A model generated the notes under the pieces. That model searched no databases and was not told the origin of the DNA. It saw only the letters and a list, made by a program, of their open reading frames with translations. Shown here in pieces: positions 1-10,968 of a stretch of DNA of 64,000 nucleotides. Location: positions 124,001-188,000 of the forward strand of contig QPMI01000626.1 in NCBI GenBank assembly GCA_004431415.1, written 5' to 3'. The first letter of the stretch is position 1. Each line of letters begins with the position of its first letter. The translations under genes and the position numbers were made by a program. This DNA comes from Cyanophora paradoxa (Eukaryota > Glaucocystophyceae > Cyanophorales > Cyanophoraceae).

Positions 1-229
1 CCACGACCTGAGAGGCTTCATATAAGCTTCACGAACTGGACGGGATGATTCGAATTTTGACGGAAAGGCTTAAGCTTCACGAAGGAAGAGGCTTAAGCTT
101 CACGACGGAAAGAGGCTTAAGCTTCACGACGGAAAGCGGGGGTGAGCCGCGCACCTGGGAGTAGCCGTCATGGCGGCCCGAGGAGACCCGGTACGGGCCC
201 GCCCCGTCCTCGAACACGAGGCCGCACCA

Positions 230-948
230 CCTGCGCCGCGCGGCGCCGGCTCTCGAATCGATTCCGAAGCGGCGCGCGCGCGGAACGCGGGCGCATGCGC
301 ACCGCGGCGGGCTGACGAGCGCGTTGCGGCCCCAGAGGCCGGCCACGAAGCACTCCCCGCGTGTGTCGTAGAAGCCGGCTGCGCGTGCAGAGCGATCTCA
401 TGATCGACGAACGGGCGAGGCGCCGGAGGAGAACCGCTTAAGCTAGAGCCGTAGATATCGCGATCGCGTGCAGCAGCGCGAACCGTGGCCCTCAGGACCG
501 AGCCGCTGTCCAATGTACCTGCGAATCAAATTCAATTCTAGACGCTCTAGATATCAACGCACGAGCTCCCTCTTGATCGCGAACCGCGAACCGCGCACCC
601 ATTGCCAAGGAAGCAGTCGCGGTAGTTCGGGTTCGCCGGATCCGTCGAGACGAGAAGGAAAGGGTCCTCGCCGCGGCCGCAGCGCCCGGGTCGGACAGCC
701 ACGCCGCGTCGATGCGGCCGCTCTCCGGGAAGCTGCGCACGCGAAGCTTGCCATGATGAGAAGAGTCACTGGAGCGAGTGGCGCGCTGCGGTCTGGGCTG
801 GCCATGGAGATCTAGAGTTGGAGCGCTATTCTTCGCAGTCCTAGCGGCGCGTACGAGCGCTAAAACCTCACCTGGGAAACGAGCCAGAGACGCCAGGCGC
901 CTGCTTACCGCCCGTCATGCTTCGCCTCGATGTCGAGCGGGCGGCGTA
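230..948. repeat. 720-bp tandem duplication, copy 1
   Basis: First unit of a two-copy head-to-tail duplication. The sequence from the CTGCGCCGCG word at 231 recurs from 950 with an offset of 719-720 bp. The only difference I found is one extra C in copy 2 near 1390. Several long open frames cross each unit on both strands, as expected in GC-rich DNA. None shows a family motif, so no gene is called. The very high identity points to a recent duplication or an assembly duplication. Confidence 0.9.
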
Positions 949-1668
949 CCTGCGCCGCGCGGCGCCGGCTCTCGAATCGATTCCGAAGCGGCGCGCGCGC
1001 GGAACGCGGGCGCATGCGCACCGCGGCGGGCTGACGAGCGCGTTGCGGCCCCAGAGGCCGGCCACGAAGCACTCCCCGCGTGTGTCGTAGAAGCCGGCTG
1101 CGCGTGCAGAGCGATCTCATGATCGACGAACGGGCGAGGCGCCGGAGGAGAACCGCTTAAGCTAGAGCCGTAGATATCGCGATCGCGTGCAGCAGCGCGA
1201 ACCGTGGCCCTCAGGACCGAGCCGCTGTCCAATGTACCTGCGAATCAAATTCAATTCTAGACGCTCTAGATATCAACGCACGAGCTCCCTCTTGATCGCG
1301 AACCGCGAACCGCGCACCCATTGCCAAGGAAGCAGTCGCGGTAGTTCGGGTTCGCCGGATCCGTCGAGACGAGAAGGAAAGGGTCCTCGCCCGCGGCCGC
1401 AGCGCCCGGGTCGGACAGCCACGCCGCGTCGATGCGGCCGCTCTCCGGGAAGCTGCGCACGCGAAGCTTGCCATGATGAGAAGAGTCACTGGAGCGAGTG
1501 GCGCGCTGCGGTCTGGGCTGGCCATGGAGATCTAGAGTTGGAGCGCTATTCTTCGCAGTCCTAGCGGCGCGTACGAGCGCTAAAACCTCACCTGGGAAAC
1601 GAGCCAGAGACGCCAGGCGCCTGCTTACCGCCCGTCATGCTTCGCCTCGATGTCGAGCGGGCGGCGTA
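949..1668. repeat. 720-bp tandem duplication, copy 2
   Basis: Second unit of the duplication. It ends at GGCGGCGTA (1660-1668), where the flank becomes unique. It carries a single-base insertion relative to copy 1, which shifts any reading frame crossing about 1390. I see no recognised coding content. Confidence 0.9.
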
Positions 1669-1913
1669 AAGCTTCTATCGCCGCTGTCGATCCTGCCCTC
1701 CGGCGGTGTCAGAGTCTCGTTGAAGGTGCGGGGAAGCGATCCACGCCTCGCTGCGGAGCGCGCCGAGTCTGGGGGCTGAGGTCGGAATGCCGGTACCCCC
1801 CGCGGCGAGGCGGACCCAGGCGGCCCTCATGCGGGCGGCGGGCTTCTTTCATCCGGCTTCCCTCTGAGCCGTCCGGAGGTCTCCAAGTCGCATTCCGTAG
1901 TTGGAGACTCGCC

Positions 1914-2534
1914 ATGTCCGCCGGATCGCTCGGGAAATCGACCGAGCGGCAGCTGGAGCGCGCCGGCAATCCCTCCACGTCCAGCGATGGGGCCGCATCG
2001 CAGAGCGCATCTTGTGGCGCGAATGCATCGACGGAGTTGCGCGTTCCCGAATCGAGGCAACGCACGGCGGCCAAGGCCTGGGCAGCGCGGAAGGCAGCGA
2101 AGAAGGCGCTTTGCTTGAGGCGCGGCCTGATGGCGCAGCTCACGCTTGCCGCGCGCCGCCAAGGCGCTTTCTCGCCGAGCCCAGCGCCTCCTCCGGATCC
2201 GCCGAACGACGTCGACAGCTGCAGCATAGCAGATCGAATCCGGCATCGGCGGAAGCGCGCCCGGCCGCAGCCCGCCGTGGACAGCGCTGGCTGCAACGCC
2301 AGCTGCAGCACTGAAACGGAGACCGCGGCCGCGGACGCCATGGCCAGCGGCTCGGATTACAAGACTCGCGCCTCCAGAGCGTGGTCGCGCAGGCGCGAAG
2401 AGCGCCGCGCGGCGGGCTTGCCGCTCGGCGGCGGGCGAGATGAATATAGATCTAGAGCTTCGAAGCCGCGAAAGCCCGGGGACCTGGTTTTCACGAAGGG
2501 TGCGCCCTGTGCCCGCCGACGCCGTCATTTCTGA
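1914..2534 (+). CDS. Hypothetical basic protein (uncertain ORF)
   Basis: This open frame of about 206 codons begins at ATG 1914 and ends at 2534. The product is basic and Ser/Arg/Ala-rich, with no membrane segment, signal peptide or family motif. The frame stays open further upstream, and other long frames overlap on the minus strand (1709-2341). In DNA this GC-rich, chance ORFs of this size are common. Short ORF-free gaps on each side show nothing recognisable. It could be a terminal exon or spurious. Confidence 0.2.
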   Translation: MSAGSLGKSTERQLERAGNPSTSSDGAASQSASCGANASTELRVPESRQRTAAKAWAARKAAKKALCLRRGLMAQLTLAARRQGAFSPSPAPPPDPPNDVDSCSIADRIRHRRKRARPQPAVDSAGCNASCSTETETAAADAMASGSDYKTRASRAWSRRREERRAAGLPLGGGRDEYRSRASKPRKPGDLVFTKGAPCARRRRHF

Positions 2535-2793
2535 GCTGACTCAGTCCGCCGGGGGCGCCGGCAGATCCTTACACATGCGCCGAACTACGGGCGACGCGTC
2601 TGTTCGGATTCCCGTCGTTCGGCCCCGTCTGCTGGGGCGGCCAGACCGTCTATGTGCGCCTCCAGAACTCCCCTCCCCGGGCCCGCTGCGCGCCCCTCAA
2701 GCCTCCGCGTGACTTGCAATTGACGCCCCTCGCGCGCATGCGCAGATCCCCGGCGGGATCGTTCCGGAGGGAATGACCTGCCCGCCGGCCGCC

Positions 2794-4635
2794 ATGGCCC
2801 AGCTCTACGGCTCGGCGCTTGGGCTCGGCGCGGGCCCGCGGCCGCAGCAGCCGCCCGCCGCCGACGTTAGCCTGCTCGCCCTGCGGGCCATCGAAGGGGC
2901 GTTCCTCGAGCGGCCGCACGGCCCGCCGCACGCGGCGGCGGCGGCTCCAGCGCCGCGTCACGCTCGCCTGCAGCGGCCCCTCCGACGGCAGGCGCAAGCG
3001 CGCCCAGGTGCAGCCGCCATGGTCTTAGTCTTGCCCGCCTCTCACGAGCGAGCGCCCGCCGGCCGCGGCGCGCGCGCAGGGCGCCCTTCGTCCGCTCGTG
3101 CAGCCGCTCCCGCCGGGCTGCCCCGAGGAGCACGAGGCCCGGCACGACTTTCTGCTGGACCGCGGCGCGCAGACCTGCCTGGCGCTGGGGGACGAGGTGG
3201 CGGCCGTGCACCTCCCCGGCCTCTTCAAAGAGGGGGACGGACTGGGCCGCCTCGCGGCCGCCGTCGCGTGCGGCGCGATGGCGTTTCCCTTCGCCGAACG
3301 GCCCCCAAGCGAAGTGAGTGCGATAGCCTCCCTCCAGACCTAGGCCTACCGGCCCCTGTCCAGCTCCTTCTTCATCTTCGGTTTGATTCTTTCTTTCTTG
3401 GCGCAGGACCGCGCGCTCTTCGAGGCCGCGAGGGACGCGTCGGAGGCGGCCCGGCGGACGGGCGCGCTGGACGCGATGCGAGCGCGGCTGGCGGAGCTCG
3501 GCAAGTCGCGCGGGAAGACCGGGACGGCCGGGACGACCGGAGGCGGCCCGCGCGGGGACTGGCGCCTCCCTTTGCTGAACGCGCGCCTGGCGGGCATGCT
3601 TGAGTACCTGCTGCCGGCCCTCTGCGCCGTCGACCTGGCGGCCGCCTGCGGCATGGCGAGGGCCGCACTGGCGCTGCTCGGGCGGCAGCAGTTCCACTAC
3701 GGTCCGCTCCGCTCTCAGAGTCTTCGGGCAGAGGACTGACAGCTCGGCCCCGTGCACGCAGGCTTCTGGGGCCTGCAGTGGATGGACGGACCGGACCGGT
3801 GCGCAGGCGCGAGCGGCGGCCGCGGCGGCGGCGGCGGCGGCTCCGCCCGGCCCTCCCCGCCCCATCTCCTCGCCTCCTTGGGCCCGCTATCGCCTAGTCT
3901 GATGGGCCCTGCATGACTCGCCAGGGTCGCCCCGGCGCGCGCGAAGCGGGGCGGGACCGGCGCCGGCGCCGGCGCCGGCCCCTCGCGATCGTACACGGCG
4001 CTCGTCTTCTTCCACCCCGGCGCCGACGCGCGGCGGCGCCTGCACCGCCTCCGCTTCCCCGCCCTCGGCGCCGCCCTCGACCTCCGCCACGGGGACGCCG
4101 TCCTCGTCCGAGTGCGCTCTTAATTCCTTCGATTCCTTAGTAGAAGCTCAGGACTTCGTACGCGTTCGCATAATTACATAGAATGCTTAAGAGAGTCCGC
4201 TGCGGCGGCTAGACCTGCATCAGGAGTTTAAGAGCCCTAGAGGAAGCCTAGCTCCTCCGGTCCAGGCCTAGGATTAAGGCTAAGGGGACGTCGGCGCGGC
4301 GCGGCGCGGGCTCCTCGAGCGGCCCGCTCACTGCGCCGCCGCAGGACGATCTGCTGGACTGCGAGGGGGCGGCGGATCCAGATGGGGGCACGGACGGAAG
4401 GTGCGTCTGTCGTTTTTTGTGCGTGTGTGTGCGCGCGCGCGGGGGCCCTAGCCTAGTAGCCGCTGCCGAGCCGACTGCTGGGGGCGCGCGCGATTGGGAG
4501 CCTGCTCGACCTGATTGGGGGCCGGGGACCGGGGCCGCCCGCGCGCGCAGGTACTGCGTCGCGCTGACGCTCGGGGGCAGCGCGGTGAAAATAGAGGCCG
4601 ACGAACCCAGCGATTCCGAGGGGTACGCGGGGTAG
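2794..4635 (+). CDS. Unrecognised multi-exon gene
   Basis: This gene is reconstructed from exon-like segments with consistent splice phases. One exon ends at 3313 (donor GTGAGT). The next is 3407-3701 (acceptor GCGCAG, donor GTCCGC), then one starting at 3762, one ending at 4111 (donor GTGCGC), 4345-4400 (donor GTGCGT), and 4551-4635 ending in TAG. The 5' limit and the joint between 3762 and about 3950 are unresolved. The C-terminal part (residues around LVFFHPG, LRHGDAVLVR and RYCVALTLGG) has the strand pattern of a double-stranded beta-helix, as in 2-oxoglutarate/Fe(II) oxygenases. I cannot find a convincing HxD...H iron triad, so no function is claimed. The tail is acidic. Confidence 0.45.
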
Positions 4636-4904
4636 CGGCCGCGGGGCCCCAGAAAGTTATAATTAGGCCCGGCAAGCTTCCGGGTGCTAGCTGTATATAT
4701 AGTCCAGACAGAAAGCTTCATGTATACATATCTAGAGCTGTACGTACGTAGACGGCAGATTCTTTAAGGATCACCTTCCCCCCTTAAGCTTCCCGCGGGG
4801 CCGCCTTATATATAATTATAATTACCGCCTATAGCTAGACGCGCCGACAAATTCGAAGGCGATCGCGACTGGGCGAATTAAAGCGGGGCCGGGGGCGAGC
4901 GCGG

Positions 4905-5331
4905 GGGTGATGCCGAGCACGGGCTGCGCGCGGCTGCGAGGGCGGCGGCATGCGCACATGTACAGCTGGCGTCGAGGGCGTCGAGGGCGCGGCGGGCGGC
5001 GACTGCACATCGCGAGTCGACGTCGGGCGGGAAGTACTCGCGATCGTCGAACGCCGCGTACAGCTGCGCGAGCCGGCGCCGCGTTAAGGAGTGGGCGGGG
5101 CGGGGCCGGGGGCGGCGGCGCGCCTGGATGCACTCCTCGTACGCCCCGGCGGCCTTCGCGTGGCGCCCCGAGACGGCGAGGACGTCCCCCAGGGCGAAGC
5201 TCCTGCGCTCAGGTGAGCGCCGAAGGGGGTACGCCGCCTCAGGCAGGCGCACAGGTGGGCGCCCTGCGGCGTCTCCCGGTACAGGCCCAGCACCTGTACC
5301 CCCCACGCCCCGCCGCGTGAGCTCGAGGGGG
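4905..5331 (-). pseudogene. Inverted partial copy of the 3' end of the 51-54.5 kb gene
   Basis: Read on the minus strand, this segment is highly similar to plus-strand 54098-54484, including a short GTACCCCC-containing spacer and the TPR-like segment ALGDVLAVSGRHA. Relative to the plus copy it has a 3-bp deletion, a 2-bp deletion near the spacer, two 6-bp insertions (TCGCGA and CGTCGA), a 9-bp local duplication and a longer insertion near 4948-4965. A 142-codon frame stays open (4878-5306). The 5' part of the gene is missing, so this is a gene fragment, either relocated or the end of an older duplicate. Expression is unknown. Confidence 0.8.
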
Positions 5332-5733
5332 CGAGGAGGAGGTGAGGAGGGGCAGGGGGGACCCGGGATCGGAGGGGGGGAAGGGGGGGGGGGGTGGCGG
5401 GGGGCCTCGATCGATCGCGAGCCGCTGGGGGTACTGGAGGTCGCCTTGCAATATTAATTGCCCGACGGATCCCGGTACTCAACGCTATATAGCTATGGAG
5501 ATCCAGCGCTAGCAGCCAGAGGTCCGACCGTCGGACGCCGATCGCGAGGCCTAGGCCGATATGCATATGCATATGTATCAGTATAGATCCTGCCCCGGAG
5601 GCGGGAGCTCGAGGGAGAGCTTTCAAAAGGCTTTAGGACGTACGATCGCGAGTGCGGCGCCGGCCGCCGGGGCGGCTAGCTATATATATAGCGCCGGCGC
5701 CGCGCGGCGCTCGAGCTCGGGACGGGCGCGCGA
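5332..5733. other. Non-coding spacer with G-runs and palindromic words
   Basis: No gene is seen. The stretch holds long G-runs (about 5375-5402), repeated CATATG/ATGCAT words (5561-5580), a TATATATATA block (5682-5691) and GCGCGC clusters up to the edge of the 390-bp repeat. Confidence 0.6.
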
Positions 5734-6123
5734 GGGAGGGTCAGGGTAGGGCGGACCGTCGACGTCCCGAACTCCAGGCACTGCGCATGCGCATATGCAT
5801 GCGCATGCTCCACAGCCGCGCGGATCCCCGGAGCTGCTCCGGATCCCTGCGCCCCGCCCGTCGGCGCGCGCGCGCGCGCGCGAGCGACGGTACCGTGCAC
5901 CGGTATACCTAGTACGTACCGCACTTGTTGAGCGCGGGGAACTGCGCGCGCGCGCGAGAAGGTCCCGGGTCAGCCGTTCGAATTCCGTGAGCTTACTAAG
6001 TTAAGCTTGTACCCCGTCTCTGGGCAAGATCATCGGATTGCATTAAGAAGTTTTTGACGGAATTGCAGATCTAGAAGCTTCGTCCGACGGTTGGCGGCGC
6101 TCTTGATCGGTAGTACAGCTGCA
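5734..6123. repeat. 390-bp direct repeat A (left copy)
   Basis: Identical, as read, to 30912-31301 (constant offset 25178). The right edge coincides exactly with the poly(A) end of the minus-strand non-LTR retrotransposon: GTACAGCTGCA followed directly by the T-run. It contains a (GC)n tract (about 5862-5882) and a dense GCATGCGCATATGCATGC palindromic block. Best reading: this copy lies on the 3' side of the retrotransposon as a very long target-site duplication. An alternative is a duplication joined to the element in some other way. Confidence 0.85.
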
Positions 6124-6316
6124 TTTTTTTTTTTTGAGTTTTCCGTAGTTTATTAGGGGACAGAGCCCCTGGTACACAAAAAACATCGTTTTCTGTCTAC
6201 CCTAGGCCTAGGTCTACCCTAGGCCAACTAATATACTTTAGCCTAGTCTACTCCCCACTATTGGGTCTCCGACTAGGCGCCCCAAGGGCTATACCCTATT
6301 GCGAGCCCCGCCCCCT
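6124..6316 (-). other. LINE poly(A) tail and 3' UTR
   Basis: The poly(A) run (T-run on plus, 6124-6136) follows about 180 nt with no ORF. Just inside it, on the minus strand, GGGG-CTCTGT-CCCC can form a small hairpin (about 6157-6170). Repeated CCTAGG words follow at 6202-6230. A 3'-terminal hairpin in front of the poly(A) could be where the element's own RT recognises its RNA; that is inference. Confidence 0.7.
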
Positions 6317-7348
6317 CTACCCTTGAGGCGGCTCTCTCGGAGCCTCCCCCCGCGACGGGCCAGGGCCGGTCACGATGGGGTGGGGTAGAGAGGTGGCAGG
6401 GGGCTGGGGCCGGGAGATTGTTGGGCTGGCAGGCTCAGGGTTTAAAGCCAAGCGGCGAGATCCAAAGATGAGAAGAGAGAGGAGGAGATCTCCGCGGTGG
6501 TACCTCGCGTGTTCCCGTGCAGGACAGAGGAGCGGGCGTGGAAGGCGGTGGAGGTGGCGGTGTCGGTGGAGCGACAGGGAACAGATGGGACAGGTTGCTG
6601 GAGGGGCGAGATGGGGAGGGTGGAGCTGGAGAGCCCGTTTCGAGAAGAGGAAGGGTGGAGGAGGGGAGGTGCGGGGGAGGAGGCTGGGGTGAGGGCCGGG
6701 CCTCTTCGGTGGGGAGGGCGGGCGGCGGCCGGTCTTGTGGGGAGGCCGGTCTTGAGGTTCGGGAAGAGGCTCGGGCACAGCTGATGCGGCTGCGGACGAC
6801 GCTCCATCCCGCCGCTGGGCGTGACCATGAGCAGCAGCAGGGGTGACGGAAGCTGCTGCAGCTGTTCTAGATCTGCGGGGGCGAGGTCCGGGTCCGGAAT
6901 TATTGCCTCGGGCTGCACGGAATCCCGCCGACTCTTGAATTTCTCGAAGGAGGCGCGGGCGTCGCGTCCGCACTGTTGCCGTGCCGTCGGCTTGTGCCAC
7001 TGGTGTGTCAGGCGGGGGCACTTGCGTTGGCGGACTGTCCTTTGGACTCTGGGGCCTAGCTATAGAGGTGTCGCTGACGGCCGACGGGCGCGGGCGGGGT
7101 TGGAAGAAGGTGCGGATGTCTGCTCGCGAGTTCCGGGCCGCAGGCCTTGGGTAGGCTGCGCGCTCAGCGGGGGCCGGTATTGGGGTTCCGGTGCGGGCGT
7201 GACTATTTTGGGCCTGGATGGCCTGCAATGGCTTCATCTTGGGGGCGCGGTCTGTCTCGCTGGTTTTGGGGGCGACACTGGAGCGGTACATTTTCCTTTG
7301 CGTTTGTGCTGCGCCAGGGCTTCGGGGGAGGCAGCAGCGTAACCGCAC
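6317..7348 (-). CDS. LINE C-terminal Pro-rich tail
   Basis: This 343-codon frame lies downstream of the protease region. It is rich in Pro, Arg and Ser with little predicted structure. A short segment RADIRTFFQPR resembles a PCNA-interacting (PIP-box) motif of the I-x-x-F-F type, although the usual leading Gln is Arg. The frame overlaps the end of the protease/zinc-finger frame (7234-7725), so the true tail of the polyprotein depends on how that frame ends. Confidence 0.45.
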   Translation of the reverse strand: MRLRCCLPRSPGAAQTQRKMYRSSVAPKTSETDRAPKMKPLQAIQAQNSHARTGTPIPAPAERAAYPRPAARNSRADIRTFFQPRPRPSAVSDTSIARPQSPKDSPPTQVPPPDTPVAQADGTATVRTRRPRLLREIQESAGFRAARGNNSGPGPRPRRSRTAAAASVTPAAAHGHAQRRDGASSAAASAVPEPLPEPQDRPPHKTGRRPPSPPKRPGPHPSLLPRTSPPPPFLFSKRALQLHPPHLAPPATCPICSLSLHRHRHLHRLPRPLLCPAREHARYHRGDLLLSLLIFGSRRLALNPEPASPTISRPQPPATSLPHPIVTGPGPSRGEAPREPPQG

Positions 7349-8110
7349 CGGCAGCTGAGGGGGGCATCCCGTGGCAGTTCTCCCGGGGCCAGCGCAGCCA
7401 CCGGTATTGCCCGGGGCTGCTCGGGCTGGGAGGCGGTGCTCGTGGGCGCCTCCGTATCCAAGGCCTGCGAGCCTAGAATCCGAGAAAGAATGAGGCCGCG
7501 CCAGGTGGCGCAGTTAGACACAGTGCCCGTGAAGGAGGGTGTGTAGGCCGTGGGGTCATGTTCCAGAGCACGGACAAGTATTTCGGCGAAGGCACAGACG
7601 AAAATCCCGCAGTTGAAGCGATCGTTTTGGGCCGGGATGGGGAATCGGGTGGCTGAGGGGAGGGGCCAGGTGAGAGCGTCGTCGGCGCCGGTCGAGGAGC
7701 CTAGGGCTGCGCATTCGCGCTCCATGTTGAGCCATTTTAGGAGGGGCAGGAGTTGACGGCGGGCCTCTTCGGGGCCGGGAGATTGTATCCATCGTATAGT
7801 TCAGCACGGCGAGCACGGAGATGGAGGGCTGCAAGGATCCAGTGGCCCGGGGTGTGGATAGGGAAGAGTAATAGGTCATAGTCAAAGACATTAATTCCGC
7901 GCCCAGCGGTGCGACGGCGCAGGCGGGCGCTGCCGCCGGCGTTATTGTCTGGGAATAGCGGCGTAGAAAGTGTGCGGGAAAAGTAAGACGCGTCGGCGAG
8001 GGTTAATTTCTCCGCTCGCAAGAAGGTTTAGTCGGGCAAGGTAGTAGTTGATGACGTCGGCGTTCACCCAGGACGAGCCGTTCAGCGTGGCTAGGTCATG
8101 GAGCGATACG
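7234..8110 (-). CDS. Ulp1-type (C48) cysteine protease domain of the LINE
   Basis: Successive minus-strand frames give the layout of a SUMO-protease-like fold. A WVNADVINYYL start (about 8040-8075) corresponds to the W-L-N/D-D-x-x-I-N-x-Y element. HTPGHWILA carries the catalytic His (codon about 7844), ELYDGY the Asp (about 7793), and AQNDRFNCGIFVC the oxyanion Gln (about 7629) and nucleophile Cys (about 7611). All four key residues are present. The frame changes between the N-terminal segment and the His segment, and again before the Gln/Cys segment. After it comes a C2HC-like finger (CRCGY...H...C). Likely role: processing of the element's polyprotein or removal of SUMO/ubiquitin-like tags from host factors (inference). 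Confidence 0.75.
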
Positions 8111-8313
8111 GAGGCACTGCCAAACAGTGCAGCGGGGCCGCTGCGGGCTGCCGGGAGCTCTCGGACTGCGCTGTTGGGTAGAGCGCGGGTAGGGGAGCGG
8201 CGTACTTGGGCCCAGGCGGCACGTAATGCAGGTGGGGACGGCGGAGCCGGCCACCCTGCATTACTGGCATTAATATTGGTGATGCTGTTAGCAGCTGCCG
8301 GCCTAGCTACAGT

Positions 8314-9086
8314 CTAGGTCTCGGGCTCGAGCTCGGGGCGGCGGTAGGGGCACCGGCGTTGCGGGTATCGCTGTTGTAGGGGGGCCGTGGCCGGCCACGG
8401 TGCTGGGGAGCAGCGCGGGTTCGAGAGCGGCGCGACTGGCTGACTAATTGTAGGTCTGATGAGAGGGTGAGCTGGCCGTTGGGTATCCGTCGACGCGGGG
8501 CCGGGCCACCACGGTCGAGGGGCTCGTGGGCTCATCCTAATCCTGGCTGGCATCGACCTCGCCGGTGAGGGCTCAGCAGGGCGCGAGGGTCGAGGTGCAT
8601 GAGTTTGGCGGCGAGTAATCCCGTGTCGGCGTTGCCAGGACTGGACTTCGCTATTGCGAGCCTTCCAGATTGCTTGGGTGTAGTCTATGATGGTGGCCAT
8701 AATTGCGTTGGCGCATTTAAGCGCCGCCGGTCTACGTACATCTAAGTAAATCAGGGCAGGGATGAGGCTACGAGGAAGGAGGAGCCTGACGGTGTGGCGG
8801 GGAGAATCGCAGGCAAGGTCGGCGAAGAGTTTGCTGCCGAGGCTTTGCCACTGATCGGGCAGGCCATAGAGTGGCTGCGTGAGGTGCGAAGGAAGGGGGC
8901 CCGGCCGTTGGCGCTGACGCTCTGACCATCCCAGTTTGCATCGTCAGCCAGTGCAAAGGCCGGGAACAGTTGGCGCAGCAACAGTCCGTCCTGGCGCAGG
9001 GCCGGGGGCAGCTTGTAGGCTGGGTCGCCAGCTGCAGCCGCATCGACTGCAGTTTTTAGGCGTTGAGACGATATGGTTTCGTACAA
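8314..9086 (-). CDS. LINE ORF2 C-terminal region
   Basis: Two minus-strand frames lie between the RNase H/zinc-knuckle part and the protease. One (8751-9086) gives a helical Ala/Leu segment. The other (8314-8700) begins ATIIDYTQAIWKARN, a segment typical of the end of LINE ORF2 products, where an I-W-x-x-R-N/C helix closes the protein. The rest is Pro/Arg-rich. A frame change between them is needed for one product. Confidence 0.5.
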
Positions 9087-10968
9087 TAGGTTGAATATCT
9101 TAGTTTGGGCTTCGATACGGAGGTGCGTGTTGCTGGGCAGAGACCAAAGGCGTGGTCGTGGGTTTCAGGCGTCCCGCTAACGATAGGGGGGGCCGCGGTG
9201 CCTGGCGTGCGTCTCGTGCGGCGGGTCGCCGTTGGGGCCGTTCCGGATCCCACCGTCTTCCTCGGGTCGGACGCAGGCGGCTGCCATGGCGGGGCTGGGG
9301 TGGGCCGGCCGTCTGGGCCTAGCACGGACGCGCAGCCTGCGCGAACACAGAGTCCATTTGGATTTATTGCACTATAGAGATGGGGAGCGTCCCGGGCACG
9401 TTCACCCATGAGGGGTGCGAGTCCGGAGCTGAATTTCGTGATTTGAGCAAGCCTCGCATTCAGGGGGTGCGATGCATCGCGGGAGAGCCCTTTCTTGCGG
9501 TATTCGCGGGCGAGGCGCGCACGGTCGACCGGACTGCCCAAATGGCATTTTTCGGTTGCAAGGAGACGGGAGAAGTTCCGAAATTCGCACGTATTTTTTA
9601 CGTGTGCTCGCGGGTCAGACTCAACTCTGTAAACTCTACGAGTGTCGTAGTTCTCGTTCCAGCAGCGCGGGGGCGAAAAGAGTAGGACCATGTCAAATCC
9701 GCCAGGGGGAAAGACCGGCTCCCGGCGGGCGTGCCACGCGCGTTTTGATGCAACTGTTGCGGCCGGGGACGGGTCTTCGGGGTCAGATTGCCAGGCTGCT
9801 TCCTCAGGGTCAGCCCAGGAAGAAAGTTCCCGGCCGTCGAGTGCCTGCCGGGAGAGGTCTGCGCTGGGGTGCAGAGCCAGTGCCGCAGCGGCGAGGCGGT
9901 CGGCTCGTGCGTTGTCCCGATCAAATGCACGGTTTGGAACCCGTTCTTCTTCCACCAGCAGGGGCAGGCTTGGTAGTCCTGGTGTATGCTGACCTAGCGC
10001 AGCCCGGGCTTCGCGCCGCCTCTGTCGTTCTGCTCGCCTGGAGGCACGAGACGCTTGCTGCATTTGGTGGACGGCTCGGCGGGCGTTCCGACGGTGGATG
10101 TGGGCAGTGCCCGCGCGAAGGTGCTCGGAGATATAGTTGTAGGCGCCGGTTAGCGGGTTCGCGCGCCCTTCGTATACTCCCGTGCCGGGGCCATATTGAG
10201 CTATCAGTTCCGCCTCCGTAGGTTCGGGAGCGACCGGGTCTCGGTCAGAGAGGTAGGATTCGTATGAGTCTGCGTCTGATTCCGAGTCGTGGTCGGCCAC
10301 TTCAGCGGGGGCGGCAGCCGGGCGCGGGCGGCGCCGAGTTATATATTCTTTCTGGTGGGCTTTGACTTTGACAAGACGTTCTTCGTATAGCATTCTGTCG
10401 GGTGCCACGGCCCTTGCTAGTGCAAGCCGGATGCACTGCACCTCAGCATACGCTTTAAGGTGATGGGAGTACGAGGCTCGAATGCAGCTGCGAAGGGTGG
10501 CGGTGGCGCGATGCGAGACGTACTTGGAATAGTCCGCCATTGCAGTGAAGCTGTCAGTTTTCACTGTGCAGCCTTCGGGAGAGAGCAGCAGGGCGGACAG
10601 GACGGCGAGGAGCTCGCCTTTGTTATTGTTCACTGTGCCAGGACACGGGGCCACGAAAAAGTCGCTGCCGTCGGTCGGGATGGCGTCTGCAAGGCCGCGA
10701 AGTTTCGCCACCTGGTCAGTATCGACGCCGGTTGTGCCAGCCGGTCAGCTAGTGCGTGAATTTGTTGACGGAGGGCTATCCCTCGCTGCGTGCGGGCAGC
10801 TTCGTCAGCTAGTGAGGCCGGGTTGCTCTCACGGGGCCAGACGCCAGCGTAGGCCGTGAGTGCAGCTTCTGAGGCGGCGTCCATGGTACTGGCATCCGTG
10901 GCTGCGAGTCGGCGCTCGCGGTCGAGCGGGAGGAGGTTCGGCCGAGCTCCGCGGCAATCAGGTTCCAA
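9056..10968 (-). CDS. LINE RNase H domain and post-RNase H zinc motif
   Basis: Ribonuclease H1-type domain that removes RNA from the RNA-DNA hybrid during reverse transcription. Motifs in order on the minus strand: AATDAST with the first Asp (about 10896), NNNKGELLAV with the Glu (about 10615), VKTDSFTAM with the second Asp (about 10555), VKVKAHQ with the His (about 10355), and DNARADRLAA with the last Asp (about 9900). All catalytic positions are kept. Between the His and last Asp segments there is an Arg/Ala/Glu-rich insertion of more than 100 residues. A frame change near 10.7 kb separates the first Asp from the rest. Downstream, CVRAGC and ETHDHAFGLCP form the C...C...H...C motif seen after RNase H or RT in several LINE clades. 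Confidence 0.85.
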
